Notes: a model not told the origin generated them from the letters alone. Counted from the stretch's first letter, positions 26,497 through 35,559 are shown. The stretch is DNA of 55,871 nt from Nitrospirota bacterium (GCA_021840255.1 JAKBYX010000013.1:1-55871), one strand, 5' to 3'. Made by a program: numbers and translations.

Positions 26497-27174
26497 ATGG
26501 ATAGCATTTTAAGGCAGGTGTCCTTATCTCTTGTCCCTATCCTTATTGCCGTCACCCTTCATGAGGTGGCGCATGGATATGTGGCCTATCTCCAGGGGGA
26601 CAGGACTGCGAAGTCGATGGGAAGGCTCACCCTCAATCCCCTGGCTCACATAGACCCCATCGGCACAGTGCTCATGCCACTTGCTCTTCTTGTGTTGACG
26701 AAAGGGCAGTTCGTCTTCGGCTATGCCAAGCCGGTGCCCATAAACCCATACAACTTCAAAAACCCCAGGAAGGGAATGGCGCTGAGCGCCCTTGCCGGGC
26801 CCGTGACTAACATGATGCTTGCCATCATAAGCGGCGTCCTGCTTACCTACGCCCTTTTACCCCTGGCCTTGACGGCAAGCCCCCAGGTGTTCAACAGCAT
26901 CCTCAGGCCAGTGGGCGGGATGCTGAAACAGAGCATATGGGTAAACCTTCTGCTGGCCGCCTTCAATCTTATCCCCATCCCTCCGCTTGACGGCGGAAGG
27001 GTGCTGGCCGGTCTGCTTCCGGCAAGGCAGGCCTATACCTTTGAGAAGCTGGAGAGGTATGGTTTTATAATCGTCATGCTGCTTATATTCACCGGGCTTG
27101 CCTCTTATTTCATAGACCCCATGATGAGGTTTTTGCTGGTAATCATGAATATCTTTACAAAAGGGAGTTTTTAG
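26497..27174 (+). CDS. Site-2-protease-family membrane metalloprotease (M50)
   Basis: 225 residues with about five membrane segments. The zinc-binding HExxH is HEVAHGY (H22, E23, H26), and the third ligand lies in the late motif NLIPIPPLDGGRV near 157-169. There is no PDZ domain, so this is the short cytoplasmic-type FtsH-independent S2P group rather than RseP. Such proteases cleave transmembrane substrates, but the substrate here is unknown. It precedes trpS by four bases, a common neighbour pair in bacteria. Confidence 0.93.
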   Translation: MDSILRQVSLSLVPILIAVTLHEVAHGYVAYLQGDRTAKSMGRLTLNPLAHIDPIGTVLMPLALLVLTKGQFVFGYAKPVPINPYNFKNPRKGMALSALAGPVTNMMLAIISGVLLTYALLPLALTASPQVFNSILRPVGGMLKQSIWVNLLLAAFNLIPIPPLDGGRVLAGLLPARQAYTFEKLERYGFIIVMLLIFTGLASYFIDPMMRFLLVIMNIFTKGSF

Positions 27175-27178
27175 GCAT

Positions 27179-28162
27179 ATGAAAAGGGTTTTAAGCGGGA
27201 TGCAGGCAAGCGGGAAGCTCCACCTGGGCAACCTGGTGGGAGCCCTTCAGAACTGGGTGCGGCTCCAGGACCAGTATGAGTGCTTCTACTTTGTCGCGGA
27301 CTGGCACGCGCTCACCTCGGGGTATCAGAACCCATCAGTTATAAAAGAAAGCACGATGGACCTGCTTTTGAATTTCCTGTCTGCGGGGCTGGACCCGGAA
27401 AAATGCACAATATTCATCCAGTCCATGGTGCCCGAACATACCGAGCTTCATCTGGTCCTTTCCATGGTCACCCCGCTTGGCTGGCTGGAAAGGGTCCCCA
27501 CGTACAAGGAAAAAAGAGAGGAACTGCAGGACAGGGACTTGTCCACCTACGGATTCCTTGGATACCCGGTTTTGCAGTCCGCCGATATCCTCCTATACAG
27601 GGCGGACTACGTGCCCGTGGGCCAGGACCAGCTCCCACACCTGGAGATAACCCGGGAGATCGCCCGCAGGTTCAATCACCTGTATGGCGCAGTTTTGCCG
27701 GAGCCCGATGGACTCCTGACCGAATTCCCCAAGGTGCCGGGAGTGGATGGCAGGAAGATGAGCAAGAGCTACGGCAACGCCATTTACCTTAGCGACACGC
27801 CTGAAGAGATGGTTTCAAAGATAAAAACGATGATGACCGACCCTGCCAGAAAGCGGCGCACCGATCCGGGCAACCCGGAGCTTTGCCCCGTTTACCATCT
27901 GCACAAGATATTCTCAACCTCCAAAGAGAAGGACTGGGTGGTGAAGGGGTGCATAAGCGCGGGCATAGGATGCCTGGACTGCAAGGGCGTGCTCATTAAG
28001 AATGTCACCCGCGTGCTGGAGCCGATCTGGGAGAAAAGAAAGTCCCTCAAGGAAAACCCCGCCTACCTGAAAGATGTGGTGAACGAAGGGGCAAAAAAAG
28101 CGGGAGGAGCCGCAAGGGCCACTATGGCCGCCGTAAAAGATGCCCTCGGGTGGTTTTCCTGA
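27179..28162 (+). CDS. trpS: Tryptophanyl-tRNA synthetase
   Basis: A 327-residue class Ic synthetase charging tRNA-Trp. The HIGH-type signature is ASGKLHLGNLVGA (about 10-22) and the KMSKS loop is GRKMSKSYGN near 195. Segments such as DWHALTSGY, the PVGQDQLPHLEITREIARRFN block and PVLQSADILLY are diagnostic. The length is typical. It is co-directional with the M50 gene and ends just before the regulatory region of the PEP-CTERM gene. Confidence 0.97.
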   Translation: MKRVLSGMQASGKLHLGNLVGALQNWVRLQDQYECFYFVADWHALTSGYQNPSVIKESTMDLLLNFLSAGLDPEKCTIFIQSMVPEHTELHLVLSMVTPLGWLERVPTYKEKREELQDRDLSTYGFLGYPVLQSADILLYRADYVPVGQDQLPHLEITREIARRFNHLYGAVLPEPDGLLTEFPKVPGVDGRKMSKSYGNAIYLSDTPEEMVSKIKTMMTDPARKRRTDPGNPELCPVYHLHKIFSTSKEKDWVVKGCISAGIGCLDCKGVLIKNVTRVLEPIWEKRKSLKENPAYLKDVVNEGAKKAGGAARATMAAVKDALGWFS

Positions 28163-28240
28163 TTTTCTTTTTTTGATTTTTGGTTCATAATTTTTTCCCT
28201 CCCTGTTGCTGAGAAAATTTTTAGGAAAAAGTCCTGAAAC

Positions 28241-28277
28241 TGTAAAGTTTTCCGAAAGTTGTCAGGAATTCCTTACA
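28241..28277. promoter_or_regulatory. Two tandem 18-bp palindromes, likely activator sites
   Basis: TGTCAGGAATTCCTTACA (28260-28277) is palindromic except for one pair. TGTAAAGTTTTCCGAAAG (28241-28258) directly before it shares 10 of 18 positions. They lie 50-90 bases upstream of the sigma-54-type element, where enhancer-binding proteins usually sit. Confidence 0.5.
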
Positions 28278-28328
28278 GCTTCTTTTAAGGCGTCATTTAA
28301 ATATCTTTTGAAATCAATTGCTTTGCAG

Positions 28329-28345
28329 TGGGTATAGTTTTTGCA
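28329..28345 (+). promoter_or_regulatory. Candidate sigma-54 (-24/-12) promoter of the PEP-CTERM gene
   Basis: GG (28331-28332), exactly ten bases, GC (28343-28344), within TGGGTATAGTTTTTGCA; the -12 box TTTGCA is good. PEP-CTERM genes in other bacteria are known to use RpoN with the PrsK/PrsR system. Confidence 0.55.
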
Positions 28346-28400
28346 ATATGAATAATTAAGAAGTGGTAGTAAATTAAGGTTTTCAAAAAGGAGTTCAAGG

Positions 28401-29120
28401 GTGAATAGATTAAGAATAATTTGTTTGGCGGCGTTGATTCTTATGGTGGCCGCTCCGGCAGCTTTTGCGACGCCTTATGTCGATGCCGGTGATTCCATTA
28501 CGCTGTCCAGCGCCAATTGGACCGGCTATAGCGGCTACGGGGCCGGCATAATGGACTTTAAAATAGCGGATGGTACAAATAAATTCACGATCGGAACGTT
28601 CTGCATCCAGGACAACGTGGACATCGGCTGGAGTACGTATACCATAGGGAAAGTGTCGGACATAGTCGGATTGAACCCCGCTACAAATACCTTCAACTCC
28701 TCGATAGCAGGTGAAGGTTCGCTTCAAGGCTCCGTCAACTGGCTCTATGCGCAATATTCGACCGGCCGGTTTGGTACGCTGGATTCCTCCCAGCAGGCCG
28801 ATTTTCAAAATCTGCTTTGGGACCTCCAGGGTGAGGGCACGCTGGGATCGTTTTCAACGGATACGGATCCAACTGATCCCAACTATTCCGCTTGGTATGA
28901 TGCCTATGAGAATGATTACTTGAAAAATAACCTTGCATCGGGTAACCCTTCAGGCAAATGGGGCACCGAGGTGCTCAACATTGTGGATTCCTGCGGGAAC
29001 ATCGAGCAAAACCAACTGGTTTACCAACCGGTACCGGAGCCTTCCACGCTGTTTCTTCTGGGTGCAGGCCTTGCGTGCGCGTTGCTTTTAAGAAGAAGAT
29101 CGAAGACACGGAACATTTAA
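28401..29120 (+). CDS. PEP-CTERM sorting-domain protein with possible thioester-type ectodomain
   Basis: 239 residues starting at GTG 28401, with AAGGAG seven bases before it. A signal peptide covers residues 1-23 (ending AAFA). The C-terminus has the tripartite PEP-CTERM signal: VPEPSTLF near 213-220, a hydrophobic helix, and an RRRSKTR basic tail. Exosortase would remove this signal during export. The ectodomain contains GTFCIQD (C68), NWLYAQYS (113-120) and FQNLLWDLQ with Q136 and W140. The C...Q-x-x-x-W spacing resembles internal Cys-Gln thioester domains; a Cys near 200 (DSCGN) could instead pair with C68. No exosortase or polysaccharide locus is in the window. Confidence 0.9.
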   Translation: MNRLRIICLAALILMVAAPAAFATPYVDAGDSITLSSANWTGYSGYGAGIMDFKIADGTNKFTIGTFCIQDNVDIGWSTYTIGKVSDIVGLNPATNTFNSSIAGEGSLQGSVNWLYAQYSTGRFGTLDSSQQADFQNLLWDLQGEGTLGSFSTDTDPTDPNYSAWYDAYENDYLKNNLASGNPSGKWGTEVLNIVDSCGNIEQNQLVYQPVPEPSTLFLLGAGLACALLLRRRSKTRNI

Positions 29121-29144
29121 CAAACGTTCTCGATAAAAACTTAA

Positions 29145-29178
29145 GGGGACATGCCATTTGGCATGGCCCCCTTTTTTA
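29145..29178 (+). terminator. Intrinsic terminator after the PEP-CTERM gene
   Basis: GGGGACATGCC, ATTT loop, GGCATGGCCCC, then CT6. The stem is 11 positions with one mismatch. Confidence 0.88.
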
Positions 29179-29269
29179 TTGCAGCCGTAAAAATAAAAAT
29201 AAAATAAAAAGCAAAACAAAAAGTCAAAAAGGCCATTTTGTTGGGGTAAGATAGGCCAGGAGGTCCTTT

Positions 29270-29782
29270 ATGAATGTTTATACCGCGATAAAGGAAAGAC
29301 GGAGCATCAGGTGTTTTGAAAAAAAGGACATCCCCCAAGATGCGGTGGAAAGGCTCATCGATGCCCTCCTGTGGGCCCCGAGCGCAGGAAACCTGCAGTC
29401 CAGGAAATTCTATTTTGTAAGGGATGCCGCCCTTAAACAAAGGCTGGGCGAGGAGGCGTTGGGGCAGCGTTTTTTGGCAGGCGCTCCCATTGTCATAGTG
29501 GCCTGCGCTGACGAAAGGGCTGTCTCAAAATACGGCCCGCGCGGGACAGGCCTATACTGCGTTCAGGATGCTTCTATCAGTATCATGGGCATGATGCTTG
29601 CGGCCCATGAGCTTGGGCTTGGGAGCGTATGGGTGGGTGCATTCAGCGAGGAGGGCGTCTCCGGGGTCCTGGACCTGCCCTCATGGCTCAGGCCCGTTGC
29701 CATCGTCCCGGTGGGTTACCCGGCCGAGACGCCCAGGGCGCCAAAGAGGGTTTCTTCACGGGAGGCCGTTTTGTTCCTGTAA
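29270..29782 (+). CDS. Nitroreductase-family flavoprotein
   Basis: 170 residues, normal for a small FMN-dependent nitroreductase-like enzyme. It begins with the FMN-phosphate signature YTAIKERRSIRCFEKKD, followed by LLWAPSAGNLQSRKF (12-55 region), and has the later DASISIMGMMLAAHELGLGSVWVGAF segment typical of the family. Physiological substrate unknown. The preceding 29179-29269 stretch is A-rich low complexity; the SD CAGGAGG lies before ATG 29270. It converges on the RND operon. Confidence 0.92.
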   Translation: MNVYTAIKERRSIRCFEKKDIPQDAVERLIDALLWAPSAGNLQSRKFYFVRDAALKQRLGEEALGQRFLAGAPIVIVACADERAVSKYGPRGTGLYCVQDASISIMGMMLAAHELGLGSVWVGAFSEEGVSGVLDLPSWLRPVAIVPVGYPAETPRAPKRVSSREAVLFL

Positions 29783-29803
29783 TAAATTTTAAAAAACAAA
29801 AAA

Positions 29804-29845
29804 CAAAAAACAGGAAAATAAGACCGTAGGGTTTTTTAACGGTCT
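29804..29845 (-). terminator. Terminator of the efflux operon
   Basis: On the minus strand AGACCGT ... ACGGTCT (29845-29821) is followed by TATTTT and TTTTTTG runs, 10 bases beyond the RND stop. Confidence 0.65.
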
Positions 29846-29854
29846 GGGAGGCAG

Positions 29855-32800
29855 CTACTGGGCGGCTGCGCTGGAACGTTTCCCCAGCTTGTTCTGCAGC
29901 TTGTCCATGTAGATATAGATGACTGGCGTTATATAAAGTGTTATGAGCTGAGAGAAAAGCAGCCCGCCCACTACCGCCATTCCCAGGGGGCGGCGGGATG
30001 AGGCCCCGGCCCCAAAACCTATGGCTATGGGAAGCGTCCCCATCATTGCGGCCATGGAGGTCATCATTATGGGGCGGAAACGTATGAGGCATCCCTGGAA
30101 AATGGCTTCAGCCGGGGCCTTGCCTTCCTTCCTTTCGGCCTCCAGCGCGAAGTCTATCATCATGATGGCGTTTTTCTTCACGATGCCTATCAGCATGATC
30201 ACGCCCACGAACGCATAGATATTAAGCTCCATATGGAAAATGTACAGGGTGAGCAGGGCGCCAAAGGCGGCCGATGGGAGGCCTGAAAGTATAGTCAATG
30301 GGTGAATGAAGCTCTCATACAATATGCCAAGCACGATGTAGATCACCAGTATGGCCACGATCAGGAGCAGGCCCAAACCGGTCACAGAGGCCTGGAACGC
30401 CTGCGCTGCGCCCTGAAAGCTGGTCGTGATCGAAGACGGGATGACCTGCTCCGCCACTTTCTGCACCTTTGTCACGGCGTCGCCAAGGGCTACCCCTGGT
30501 TTCAGATTGAACGAGAGCGTAACGGCCGGTATCTGGCCTATGTGATTTATGGTCAGGGGACCTACGCCCCGCGTAATGCTTGCAACGGTATTAAGAGGGA
30601 CGAGTTGTCCTGAGCTTGAGCGCACATAAAGCAGGGAGAGGGCTTCAGGGTCCATCTGGTATTTGGGCTCAAGCTCCATAATGACCTGGTATTCGTCATT
30701 GGCAGCGTAGATAGTGGATATCTGCTTTGAACCGTAGGCGGTATAAAGAGCGTTTTCTATCTGCTGGGCGGTCAAGCCAAGAGAGGATGCCTTGTTTCTG
30801 TCTATGTTTATGTTTATCTGCGGGTTTTTTATCTGCAGGTCGCTTGTGACATCTTCAAGCCCCGGAATCTGCCTCATTCTGGCCTCAAGCCGGGGGACTA
30901 TCCTGTAGAGCTCCGCCGTGTCCGGGCTTTGAAGTGAAAACTGGTACTGGCTTTTTGTAAGGGTGCCGCCTATCCGTATTGGGGGCAGATTTTGCATGAA
31001 CACGCTGATCCCTGGTATGCTGGCCAGTTTCGGACGGAGTTCCTGTATTATCGTGTCTGCGCCTGGACGCTCGTTGCGCGGCTTAAGGCGCATGAAAATG
31101 CGCCCGGCATTGGCGGCCGGGCTGAACGGGCTTGGCCCTATAGCAGACATGAATGCGGAGATATCGGGGTCTTTTTTTACTATGTTCATGACCGCGAGCT
31201 GGTGTTTTTCCATTGAGTCGAAAGATATTCCCTGCTGCGCCTCGGTGAACGCGAATATCTGGCCGGTGTCCTCGCTGGGCAGGAAGCCTTTAGGCATTAT
31301 CTTGAAAAAATAGATGGTAAACACAAGCAGCGCCACCCAAAGGATCAAGACGATCCTTCTGTGCCTGAGCACCGCTTTAAGGCTTCTCTCATAGGCCCCC
31401 AGCAGCCAGGTAAATACCCGCTCGGAGGCGTTGTAGATTCGTCCATGGTGCACTTCAGATGCCGGCTTCAGTATCCGGCTTGAAAGCATGGGAGTAAGGG
31501 TTAGGGAAACGAACCCCGAAATAAGGACGGCCATGCTTATGGTGACCGCGAATTCATGCAGGAGTCTTCCCATTATCCCGCTCATGAAGAGAACAGGAAT
31601 AAAGACCGCCACAAGGGAAATAGTCATGGAAACAATGGTGAAGCCGATCTCCCTTGAGCCGTTCCGGGCGGCCTCCAGCACTCCTTCGCCGTGCTCGCTG
31701 TGGCGCACTATGTTTTCAAGCATGACGATGGCATCATCCACCACGAAGCCCACTGACAGCGTCAAAGCCATGAGCGACAGGTTATCGAGGCTATAGCCCA
31801 GGACGTACATGGCAATGAACGTCCCTATTATGGACATGGGAAGCGCAAGGCTTGGAATGATCGTTGCGGAGACGTTCCTCAAGAACAGGAATATCACAAG
31901 CACAACAAGGCACAGGGCGATAAAGAGCGTTATTTTTACGTCGTTTACGGACTGTCTGACAGAGGCCGACCTGTCATAAAGGACATGCACCTGCACGGAT
32001 GCCGGTATCTGGGCCTTGATCTGGGGCAGAAGGGTCTTTATGGAGTTGACCACGTCCACCGTATTGGTGCCGGGCTGGCGCTGAATGGCAAGCACGATGG
32101 CGCGCTGCCCGTTGTACCAGCTGGCCAGCTTGTCGTTTTCCACGCTGTCAACCACCCGGCCAAGCTGGTCCAGGCGTATAGGAGAACCGTTCCTGTAGGC
32201 CACGACAAGCGGCCTGTAAGCCCTGGCGTCCTCAAGCTGGCCCGATGTCTGCACCGTATATGCCTTATGCGCGCCCCAGAGGATGCCCGTTGGCAGATTC
32301 ACGTTGCCGTTTGCCACGGCGGTTTCCGCCTCATCAATTCCTACGCCCGAGGAGGCAAGCGCCTGCGGGTCCAGTTGCACCCTTACCGCGTATTTTTGCG
32401 AGCCGAAAACGGAGACCTGTGCGACCCCGCTTATCATGGAGATGCGCTCGGCCATGAGCGTTTCGGCGTACTCGTCCACCTGTGAGAGTGGAAGGGTTGG
32501 GGAGAGGACCGCAAGATAAAGAACGGGCTGCTCCGCCGGGTTCACCTTCTGGTAAGTGGGGGGAGTAGGCATGCCCTGTGGAAGCTGCTTCGAGGCTGCT
32601 GTGATGGAGGATTGAACGTCCTGTGCGGCGGCGTCCAGGTTCCTGCTTAAGTTGAACTGAAGGGTTATCTGCGTGTTGCCCAAAGCATTAGTGGAAGTCA
32701 TGGAGTCCAGCCCGGCTATCGTGGAGAACTGGCGCTCAAGCGGCGTGGCCACGGAAGAGGCCATTGTTTCCGGGCTTGCGCCCGGCAGTGATGCCGTCAC

Positions 32801-32989
32801 CTGGATGGTCGGGAAGTCCACATTCGGCAGGTCGCTTACCGGCAGCAGCTTATAGCCGATAACGCCAAAGATGAGGATGGCCGCCATGATAAGGGTTGTG
32901 GCCACGGGGCGCCCTATGAAGAGTTCCGATATGCCCCTTCCGGCGTTGGCTGCGAACCTGTTTACGCTCGTGTGCTTATTCTCATTCAT
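29855..32989 (-). CDS. RND multidrug efflux transporter (HAE1 family)
   Basis: A 1044-residue inner-membrane pump, full length for AcrB/MdtB-type proteins. TM1 is near 30-47 (ATTLIMAAILIFGVIGY), then the first porter/docking half with LPNVDFPTIQV. Residues ~340-560 hold the TM2-6 bundle with proton-relay Asp pair in VGFVVDDAIVMLENIVRH. The repeat second half ends with GIVKKNAIMMIDFALEAER and IMMTSMAAMMGTLPIA. It works with the adaptor and TolC genes upstream to extrude drugs across both membranes using the proton gradient. Substrates unknown. Confidence 0.95.
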   Translation of the reverse strand: MNENKHTSVNRFAANAGRGISELFIGRPVATTLIMAAILIFGVIGYKLLPVSDLPNVDFPTIQVTASLPGASPETMASSVATPLERQFSTIAGLDSMTSTNALGNTQITLQFNLSRNLDAAAQDVQSSITAASKQLPQGMPTPPTYQKVNPAEQPVLYLAVLSPTLPLSQVDEYAETLMAERISMISGVAQVSVFGSQKYAVRVQLDPQALASSGVGIDEAETAVANGNVNLPTGILWGAHKAYTVQTSGQLEDARAYRPLVVAYRNGSPIRLDQLGRVVDSVENDKLASWYNGQRAIVLAIQRQPGTNTVDVVNSIKTLLPQIKAQIPASVQVHVLYDRSASVRQSVNDVKITLFIALCLVVLVIFLFLRNVSATIIPSLALPMSIIGTFIAMYVLGYSLDNLSLMALTLSVGFVVDDAIVMLENIVRHSEHGEGVLEAARNGSREIGFTIVSMTISLVAVFIPVLFMSGIMGRLLHEFAVTISMAVLISGFVSLTLTPMLSSRILKPASEVHHGRIYNASERVFTWLLGAYERSLKAVLRHRRIVLILWVALLVFTIYFFKIMPKGFLPSEDTGQIFAFTEAQQGISFDSMEKHQLAVMNIVKKDPDISAFMSAIGPSPFSPAANAGRIFMRLKPRNERPGADTIIQELRPKLASIPGISVFMQNLPPIRIGGTLTKSQYQFSLQSPDTAELYRIVPRLEARMRQIPGLEDVTSDLQIKNPQININIDRNKASSLGLTAQQIENALYTAYGSKQISTIYAANDEYQVIMELEPKYQMDPEALSLLYVRSSSGQLVPLNTVASITRGVGPLTINHIGQIPAVTLSFNLKPGVALGDAVTKVQKVAEQVIPSSITTSFQGAAQAFQASVTGLGLLLIVAILVIYIVLGILYESFIHPLTILSGLPSAAFGALLTLYIFHMELNIYAFVGVIMLIGIVKKNAIMMIDFALEAERKEGKAPAEAIFQGCLIRFRPIMMTSMAAMMGTLPIAIGFGAGASSRRPLGMAVVGGLLFSQLITLYITPVIYIYMDKLQNKLGKRSSAAAQ

Positions 32990-33029
32990 CCCGTTTAGTG
33001 CCTGTTCAACTTTCCGTTAGCATGAAATA

Positions 33030-34199
33030 TCAATGTATGGGCGGTTTAATGGACACCTTCGCGCCGGGAACAAGCCGCATCTGTCCGTCCGTAACCACAT
33101 GCTCGCGCTGGGATATCCCTTTTTCTATAACGGTAAAACCGTCATAGGTCACGCCAGTCCGGACCGGGCGCATATCGACAGACATATCGGGCTTTATTAC
33201 AAAGACGTACTGCCCTTCCTGCCCGTTCTGAACAGCCTGCGAAGGGACGATGACGGAATTGGGTGCGGTGGTGAGCTCGACCGTCACATTGGCGAACTGC
33301 CCCGGCCACAGCAGCCGCTTTGCGTTCGGGAAGGTGCCTTTGAGCAATATGGTGCCAGTTGCCGCATCTACCTGGTTGTTAATGAAGGTGAGCCTGCCCA
33401 TTTCCGGGGCATCCGCGGGGAGTCCCGGTATGGCCGCCGCCACCTTAAGCCCTCCGGCCCGGTTATATTTTTTGATCTCCGGCAGATACCTCTCCGGCAC
33501 CGAGAAATCCACATATATGGGATTGACCCGGGCTATCGTAAGCATCGGCACATCGTTTGCCTTGACCACGTTGCCAAGCTGTATCTGTGTGCTGCCGGTG
33601 CGCCCGTCGATAGGGGAGCGGATCATGCAGTAATCTAGCTGGACCATAATGTTCTGTATGGCGGCCTTGTCTGCATCCACCACCGCGCCCTGGGCCACCG
33701 CGTTGGATCTTATCTGGTCGTACTGCTCACGCGGCACGTAGTCCTTCTTCACGAGCAGCTCATACCGTTTTGCATCCCTTTTGTCGTTTTGATAGATTGC
33801 CTTGTCCCGGGCCATGTTGGCGCGGGCCTGCAAAAGGGCTGCTTCGTACGGCCGCCTGTCTATCTCGAAGAGGAGCTGCCCCTTTCTTACATACTGGCCG
33901 TCCTTGTAAAAGACCTTCATTATCTGCCCGCTTACCATGGATTTGACCGAAACGGTTGAATAAGCCTCTCCGGTTCCTATGGCGGTTATCTGGACCGGTA
34001 TGGTCCTTAGCTCTGAGTAGGCTGCCGATACAGGAACCGGCGGCCTCTGGGGCAGTCTGTCGGGCTTTGCGTGGCAGGCCGCAATTGAAGCGGCGCAGAA
34101 CGCCGCGAGTACGGTCCCCGCCCCAAGCCGGTAAAAACTCCCTGTAAGCCCCTTCAGGTCCGGGGCCCCTTTCGGGCTGCCCTTAGGGTAGAACTTCAT
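33030..34199 (-). CDS. RND efflux periplasmic adaptor (membrane-fusion lipoprotein)
   Basis: A 389-residue MdtA/AcrA-type protein. A hydrophobic stretch with a lipobox-like IAAC (about residues 40-43) suggests lipid anchoring. The barrel-sandwich hybrid has VSGQIMKVFYKDGQYVRKGQLLFEID and its return half IRSPIDGRTGSTQIQLGNVVKAND, flanking a coiled-coil hairpin. The membrane-proximal domain with EKGISQREHVVTDGQMRLVPGAKV closes the protein. Its start overlaps the tolC-like stop by four bases, and the pump gene begins 40 bases later. Confidence 0.94.
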   Translation of the reverse strand: MKFYPKGSPKGAPDLKGLTGSFYRLGAGTVLAAFCAASIAACHAKPDRLPQRPPVPVSAAYSELRTIPVQITAIGTGEAYSTVSVKSMVSGQIMKVFYKDGQYVRKGQLLFEIDRRPYEAALLQARANMARDKAIYQNDKRDAKRYELLVKKDYVPREQYDQIRSNAVAQGAVVDADKAAIQNIMVQLDYCMIRSPIDGRTGSTQIQLGNVVKANDVPMLTIARVNPIYVDFSVPERYLPEIKKYNRAGGLKVAAAIPGLPADAPEMGRLTFINNQVDAATGTILLKGTFPNAKRLLWPGQFANVTVELTTAPNSVIVPSQAVQNGQEGQYVFVIKPDMSVDMRPVRTGVTYDGFTVIEKGISQREHVVTDGQMRLVPGAKVSIKPPIH

Positions 34200-35515
34200 T
34201 TATGTCCACCTCCATAGAGGCCCATGGCCTTCTCGATTTGCGCCTGAGCTGTTTTATAATCGTAGAGCGCGGTCACGTATGAGGTCTCCGCGCTGCTGTA
34301 TGTTGTAAGGGCGTCGATAACGTCCAGGGCGCTTCCTACTCCGTACTTGTACATGCCGTTTGCCACGTCCAGGTTTTCTTTGGCCTGGTCTGCGACAAGT
34401 TTTGCGGCGCCCACCCTTTGTTCAGCCTCATTCAGGTTAAGGTAATCGGTTTGCACCTCAAGATATATGGACTGCTTCAGAGACAGTTCATTGGACTCAA
34501 GCACGTTAAGGTTTTCCCTAGAATGGATGAGCTGGTTTTTTGTAAGGAATCCGCTGAATATTGGGAAACTGACGGCCACGCCCGCCGTCCAGTAACTGTC
34601 CAGCGGCATCCGGTCCCCCGTGTATCCGTAGCTTGCCGTTCCGGAGACAACGGGGTAATACCCTGTTTTGACAAACGAGATGGCTTCCCGTGCGGAGTTT
34701 TCCCTGAAAACAACGGACTTCAGGTCCGGCCGGTTTGCATATGCCCTGTTAAGGGCGCCTTCAAAGGACACATCATATTTTTTGAATGAGAGGTTGTCCT
34801 CCACCTTGTATTCCGGCGAGCCCGGAACTCCCATCACATTGTTCAGGTTCGCCCTGGCCACGGCCGCGCTGTTTTGCACGACGATGAGGTTAAGTTTTGC
34901 GTTGCTCAGGTTCACCTGGGCCAGCGTTACGTCATACTTTGGCTTTATGCCCGCGTCATGAAAAGCGGTGGCCTGCTTCAGGTGCAGTTCGAACTGGTCC
35001 ACCACCATTTGGGCGATGCCTATGTTCCTTTGGGCCTGCAAGAGACTGAAGTATGCCTGCTTCACCTGAAGCGCCACGTTCTGCCTGATGCTCTCCATGT
35101 CCTGCTCCGAAGATTTAAAGACATATTTCTGCACGTTTACCTGGCTTTTCGTCTTCCCGAAATCATAGATGTCCTGGGAGACGGCGCCAAGCGCGGTGAA
35201 GCCGCTCAGGGAACTGAGATTGTGGTTAAGGGAGTATTCCGCCTGGGAGGCCGTAAGGCTTACCTGCGGATAATAGGAGGCCTCTGCCTGCCCGATAAGG
35301 CTGTGCGCGGCGCGCTCCGTTCCCATGGCGGCAAGTATGTCCGGGTTAAGCGCAAGGGCTATGTGTACCGCCTTTTCCAGTGTAAGGGCCTCGCCCGCCT
35401 TTATTGACGAATTAACGGCGGTCTGTGCCAGGCCGGGCTTGGGAGCAAACAACATAAAGACCACTACCGCCAGGGGCAAAACAGGAGCAATAAACTTTCT
35501 TGTTCCGCTTCTCAT
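34196..35515 (-). CDS. TolC-family outer-membrane efflux protein
   Basis: 439 residues with a signal peptide (1-30, ending GLAQ) and two TolC structural repeats of long helices, such as ALNPDILAAMGTERAAHSLIGQAEASYYPQVSLTAS near the start and AYANRPDLKSVVFRENSAREAISFVKTGYYPVVSGTAS in the second half. It forms the outer-membrane duct of the tripartite pump encoded downstream. It is the first gene of the operon. The region before it contains an operator-like palindrome. Confidence 0.95.
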   Translation of the reverse strand: MRSGTRKFIAPVLPLAVVVFMLFAPKPGLAQTAVNSSIKAGEALTLEKAVHIALALNPDILAAMGTERAAHSLIGQAEASYYPQVSLTASQAEYSLNHNLSSLSGFTALGAVSQDIYDFGKTKSQVNVQKYVFKSSEQDMESIRQNVALQVKQAYFSLLQAQRNIGIAQMVVDQFELHLKQATAFHDAGIKPKYDVTLAQVNLSNAKLNLIVVQNSAAVARANLNNVMGVPGSPEYKVEDNLSFKKYDVSFEGALNRAYANRPDLKSVVFRENSAREAISFVKTGYYPVVSGTASYGYTGDRMPLDSYWTAGVAVSFPIFSGFLTKNQLIHSRENLNVLESNELSLKQSIYLEVQTDYLNLNEAEQRVGAAKLVADQAKENLDVANGMYKYGVGSALDVIDALTTYSSAETSYVTALYDYKTAQAQIEKAMGLYGGGHK

Positions 35516-35541
35516 TATAGTAAGGTTTTTTTCAATAAACT

Positions 35542-35559
35542 GTGTTAGCGCTTACTTAC
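35542..35559. promoter_or_regulatory. Operator-like palindrome before the efflux operon
   Basis: GTTAGCGCTTAC (35544-35555) is palindromic at 10 of 12 positions, centred about 33 bases upstream of the tolC-like start. The shape recalls TetR-family operators that control RND operons. No tetR gene lies in the window. The rest of 35516-35743 shows no gene. Confidence 0.35.
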
